In this document: positions 61,160 to 64,000 of the stretch, one piece after another
Layout: every line of letters starts with the position of its first letter
Position numbering within the stretch: position 1 is the stretch's first letter
Source: Alsobacter metallidurans
GTDB taxonomy: Bacteria; Pseudomonadota; Alphaproteobacteria; Rhizobiales; Beijerinckiaceae
Assembly: GCF_014636935.1 (NCBI RefSeq)
Contig: NZ_BMES01000001.1
Span: 1,307,782 to 1,371,781, forward strand
Length of the DNA: 64,000 nt
Direction: 5' to 3'
Made by a program: the position numbers and the translations under genes
Notes under the pieces: generated by a model
The model's database searches: none
What the model was told of the DNA's origin: nothing
What the model saw: only the letters and a program-made list of their open reading frames with translations

Positions 61160-62137
61160 TCACGAGCCCTGTTCGGAGAGCCGCACGCGCGGGTCCAGCG
61201 CGGCGTAGATGAGGTCGACCACGAAGTTGATCACGACGAACACCACCACGACCATCATCAGGTAGGCGACGATGATGGGCCGGTCGAGCCGCCCGATGCT
61301 GTCGATCAGCAGCTTGCCCATGCCCGGATAGGCGAACACCGTCTCGGTCACCACCGCGAACGCGATCATGCCGCCGAATTCCAGCCCCAGCACGGTGGTG
61401 ATCGGGATCATGATGTTCTTGAGCACGTGCACGAGGATGATCCGCGACGGCGACAGCCCCTTGGCGCGCGCGAAGCGCACGTAGTCCTGCAGCATGGCCT
61501 CCCGCGTGCCGGCGCGCGCCAGCCGGATCACCAGCGCGGCTTTGTAGAGCGCCAGCGTGAAGGCGGGCAGCACGAGGTGCCGCAGCCCGTCGACGGTGAG
61601 AAAGCTCACCGGCACGCCCAGCACCGTCACGGTCTCGCCGCGCCCGCCGGACGGCAGCCACCGCAGCTGCACGGCGAACAGCAGGATCAGCATCAGGCCG
61701 ATCCAGAAATTCGGCAGCGAAAACCCCAGGATCGAGCCCGTCATGATCCCGCGGCCCCACACCGAGTGCGGCCAAAGCCCGGCCAGCATGCCGAGCGGGA
61801 TGCCGATCAGCACCGACACGATCAGCGCCGCGAAGGCGAGCTCCAGCGTCGCCGGCATGCGCTGGATGATGAGCTTCAGCGCCGGCTCGTTGAACACGAA
61901 GGAACGCCCCAGGTCGCCATGCAGCGCGTTCCACACGAACAGCGCGAACTGCTCGTGCAGCGGCTTGTCGAGCCCCAGCCGCCCGGCGATCTCGGCCATC
62001 TCCTTTGCGTCGGCATTCGGGTTGGCGAGCACGTCCACCGGGTTGCCAACCATGTAGATCGACACGAACACAATGGCGCCCATCACGGCCACCACGAGCG
62101 CCGCCTGGCCGAGCCGCCGAATGAAATAGACGAGCAT
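61160..62137 (-). CDS. dppB: Dipeptide-type ABC permease (DppB-like)
   Basis: A 325-residue permease with six helices: YFIRRLGQAALVVAVMGAIVF opens as in DppB, and the coupling loop is QDYVRFARAKGLSPSRIILVHVLKN. ATG at 62137. A 166-bp gap with palindromic repeats separates it from the binding-protein gene upstream, which may lower permease expression. Confidence 0.93.
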   Translation of the reverse strand: MLVYFIRRLGQAALVVAVMGAIVFVSIYMVGNPVDVLANPNADAKEMAEIAGRLGLDKPLHEQFALFVWNALHGDLGRSFVFNEPALKLIIQRMPATLELAFAALIVSVLIGIPLGMLAGLWPHSVWGRGIMTGSILGFSLPNFWIGLMLILLFAVQLRWLPSGGRGETVTVLGVPVSFLTVDGLRHLVLPAFTLALYKAALVIRLARAGTREAMLQDYVRFARAKGLSPSRIILVHVLKNIMIPITTVLGLEFGGMIAFAVVTETVFAYPGMGKLLIDSIGRLDRPIIVAYLMMVVVVFVVINFVVDLIYAALDPRVRLSEQGS

Positions 62138-62175
62138 TCAAGAGCTCCGTTCAGCGACGGGAAGTCCCCTTATCC

Positions 62176-62268
62176 GGCCCTTCGGGCCACCTTCTCCCCG
62201 TCCCGGGGCGAAGGGAGCAACGGCGCCGCAGCCGCGACCGGCCCCCTCTCCCTGGAGCAGGGAGAGGG
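62176..62268. repeat. Cluster of three REP-like hairpins
   Basis: Three inverted repeats in a row: GGCCC-TTC-GGGCC (62176-62188), CCTTCTCCCCG with CGGGGCGAAGG (62190-62200/62204-62214, one mismatch), and CCCTCTCCC with GGGAGAGGG (62244-62252/62260-62268), followed by a GGGGTGAGGG tail. They lie between the binding-protein gene and dppB and resemble the repeats at 35331 and 52832. Confidence 0.75.
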
Positions 62269-62303
62269 CTGGGGTGAGGGCCTTCACAAAGGCCGCCAAC
62301 CCC

Positions 62304-63920
62304 TCACTGCCCCGGCTTCACCTCGTACGCGAGCGTGTATTGGTCCACCCGCGGCGTGTACGTGATGGTTTTGCGGAACGCCCACGGCGTCACCTCGAAA
62401 TGCAGCGGGATAATGCCGTAATCCTCCATGCCGACCTTGGAGGCTTCTTGCAGCAGCTTCTCGCGCTCCTTGTCGTCGATGGTGGTCAGCGCCTTCCTGG
62501 TCAGCTCGTCCACGGTCTTGTTGGAGTAGCGGCCGCGATTGGTGTTGCCGAAGCCGGGCGCGGCGTCTTGCGTGGCGATCAGCGCCACGATGGAGTTCGA
62601 CATCTCGCCCGTGTCCGCGCCCCAGCCCGCCAGATAGGCCGAGAACTCGTATTTGTTGCGCCGGCTGAAGAAGGTCGAGGCCGTCATCGAGTCGACGCCG
62701 GTCTTGATGCCCACGCGTGTGAACATCTGCGCCACCGCCTGCGCAACCTTCTCGTCGTTGATGTAACGGTCGTTGGGCGAGCCCAGCGTCAGCTCGAAGC
62801 CGTTCGGATAGCCGGCCTCTGCCAAAAGCTTTTTTGCTCCTTCGGGGTCATACTTCTCGGGCTTCCGGTCTTCCGACGTACCGAACAGCGGAACGGGCAG
62901 CAGCTCGCCGGCCGGCTTGGCGACTCCGCCCATGATGCGGTCCACGATGGCGTCGCGGTTGATGGCCTTCGACATCGCCTGGCGCACGCGCTTGTCGAGG
63001 AACGGGTTCTTGCCGTCCGTGCCCTTCACGCCCGGCGTCTTCCAGTCGGGGCCCGTGAACTGGTCGAGATGCACGTAGATGATGCGGTTGGACAGGCCCT
63101 GCACTATGGTGAGCCCGGCCTTCTTGATCAGGTCGAAATCCTGGATCGGCGGGTTCTCGATCATGTCGACGTCGCCTGACACCAGCGCGGCCACGCGCGG
63201 CCCGGCGGAGGTGATCGGCCGGAACACCACCGTCTTCCAGTGCGGCTTGGCTCCCCAATAGCCGTCGTTGCGCTCCAGCGCGAGGCGCGTGCCGCGCGTG
63301 TATTCGGCCAGTTTGTACGGCCCGGTGCCGACCGCCTTTGCGGGGTCGTTGAAGTCCGCCGATTTCGGCGGCGTCCCCAGCCCCTCGCAGCCGCCCTTCT
63401 TGAACTTCAGGTCCGCGCCCGCGCCGCTCGCCTGCGCGGAGATGATCCCGAACACGCCCATGTCGAGCGGCATCAGCGGGTAGGGGCCCTTGGTCTTCAC
63501 CACCAGCGTCAGCGGGTCGGGCGTCTCCATCGACTCGATGCCCTTCGTGGCGATCGTGAAGTTGGAGGGCGAGTTCTCGACGGTCGGGATGCGGCAGACC
63601 GAATACACCACGTCGCGCGCCGTGAAGTCCTGCCCGTTGGAAAATTTCACGCCGGGCCGCAGCTTGAACTCCCAGGTCGTGTCGTCCACCGCCTTCCAGG
63701 ACGCCGCCAGGCCCGGATAGGGCTTCTGCGCCGCGTCGACGAACACCAGCGATTCGAAGATGTGCCGCCGTAGCGCGTTGTTCTGCCCCACATTGTGGAA
63801 ATGGGGATCGATGGAGGTCGCCTCGGAGGCGACGCCGATCTTCAACTCCTGCGCGACGGCCGGAACGGCCACGCATGCGAGCACGGTTCCCGCCAACAGG
63901 GCGGTGCGCGAAACGACCAT
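62304..63920 (-). CDS. Dipeptide-type ABC substrate-binding protein (family 5)
   Basis: A 538-residue periplasmic protein with a Sec signal peptide (cleavage near AVAQE, residue 24). Family 5 features include SIDPHFHNVGQNNALRRHIFESL, TWEFKLRPGVKFSNGQDFTARDVVYS and the late SNSIVALIATQDAAPGFGN. It captures peptides, or in many Rhizobiales opines, glutathione or sugars, for the DppBCDF machinery on the same strand; the ligand cannot be read. GGAGGAG lies just before the ATG at 63920. The promoter is partly beyond the window end. Confidence 0.92.
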   Translation of the reverse strand: MVVSRTALLAGTVLACVAVPAVAQELKIGVASEATSIDPHFHNVGQNNALRRHIFESLVFVDAAQKPYPGLAASWKAVDDTTWEFKLRPGVKFSNGQDFTARDVVYSVCRIPTVENSPSNFTIATKGIESMETPDPLTLVVKTKGPYPLMPLDMGVFGIISAQASGAGADLKFKKGGCEGLGTPPKSADFNDPAKAVGTGPYKLAEYTRGTRLALERNDGYWGAKPHWKTVVFRPITSAGPRVAALVSGDVDMIENPPIQDFDLIKKAGLTIVQGLSNRIIYVHLDQFTGPDWKTPGVKGTDGKNPFLDKRVRQAMSKAINRDAIVDRIMGGVAKPAGELLPVPLFGTSEDRKPEKYDPEGAKKLLAEAGYPNGFELTLGSPNDRYINDEKVAQAVAQMFTRVGIKTGVDSMTASTFFSRRNKYEFSAYLAGWGADTGEMSNSIVALIATQDAAPGFGNTNRGRYSNKTVDELTRKALTTIDDKEREKLLQEASKVGMEDYGIIPLHFEVTPWAFRKTITYTPRVDQYTLAYEVKPGQ

Positions 63921-64000
63921 ATGACTGCTCCTCCCGCCGCCTTCTGCGCCCCGACCGGAGCGCGTGCGGCCTCCGCCGGGCAGTCTACGGGGAGATACGG

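Overview
The window is a high-GC stretch of chromosome from an alphaproteobacterium, most likely of the order Hyphomicrobiales (Rhizobiales). The reasons are the CheR-CheD-CheB chemotaxis operon with a receptor ending in Trp-Glu-Glu-Phe, an ExoF-type polysaccharide export protein, the PrkA-YeaH-SpoVR operon, many stacked ABC importers and REP-like palindromes between genes. The genus cannot be set from sequence alone. I see no rRNA, tRNA, CRISPR array, insertion sequence, phage or plasmid gene.

Region 1 (1-19147) is a surface-polysaccharide locus. It opens with the end of a CDP-glucose synthase gene, a SAF-domain oxidoreductase and an RmlC-like epimerase. A DUF707 gene, a Wzx-type flippase and an NAD-dependent sugar epimerase follow. 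After a 517-bp gap come a Wzz/tyrosine-kinase-like co-polymerase whose Walker A lysine is a threonine, an ExoF/Wza-type export protein carrying a long coiled coil, and a Wzy-like polymerase. Then come a small membrane protein, two family 2 glycosyltransferases, a secreted clan GH-A glycoside hydrolase with DUF4214 repeats, a LuxR-type regulator with a non-phosphorylatable receiver, a small winged-helix-like protein and a family 4 glycosyltransferase. Together these would activate sugars, assemble, flip, polymerise, export and trim an extracellular polysaccharide.

Region 2 (19713-31877) is a motility block. fliG is followed by a receiver, an Hpt-like protein lacking the phospho-histidine, and a second receiver. 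On the opposite strand lies a complete che operon (STAS protein, cheY, cheA, cheR, cheD, cheB, cheY). cheW and a PAS-containing chemoreceptor run divergently from it. This block is the best candidate in the window for an unusual signalling arrangement.

Region 3 (31947-38932) holds a branched-chain amino acid type ABC importer (livM, livH, livF, livG and a binding protein), a Nudix hydrolase, a YegS-type lipid kinase, a decayed fragment of a secreted repeat protein and a Gdx/SugE exporter. Region 4 (39403-45382) is prkA-yeaH-spoVR, a stress and stationary-phase signalling operon, with two small proteins after it. Region 5 (45460-52809) contains housekeeping and accessory genes: a small HTH protein, a PNPOx-like protein, dienelactone hydrolase, an MFS transporter, CysQ, a Crp/Fnr-family regulator, Mog and a DEAD-box helicase. 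Region 6 (53074-64000) has two ABC systems: a carbohydrate-type importer with a DapA-like aldolase and a GntR regulator, and a complete dipeptide-type importer on the other strand.

Convergent gene ends are often closed by strong hairpins (3501-3530, 16178-16214, 22401-22431, 31901-31930, 45411-45442). Starts were chosen by Shine-Dalgarno spacing and family alignment, and several genes appear to start with GTG or TTG.
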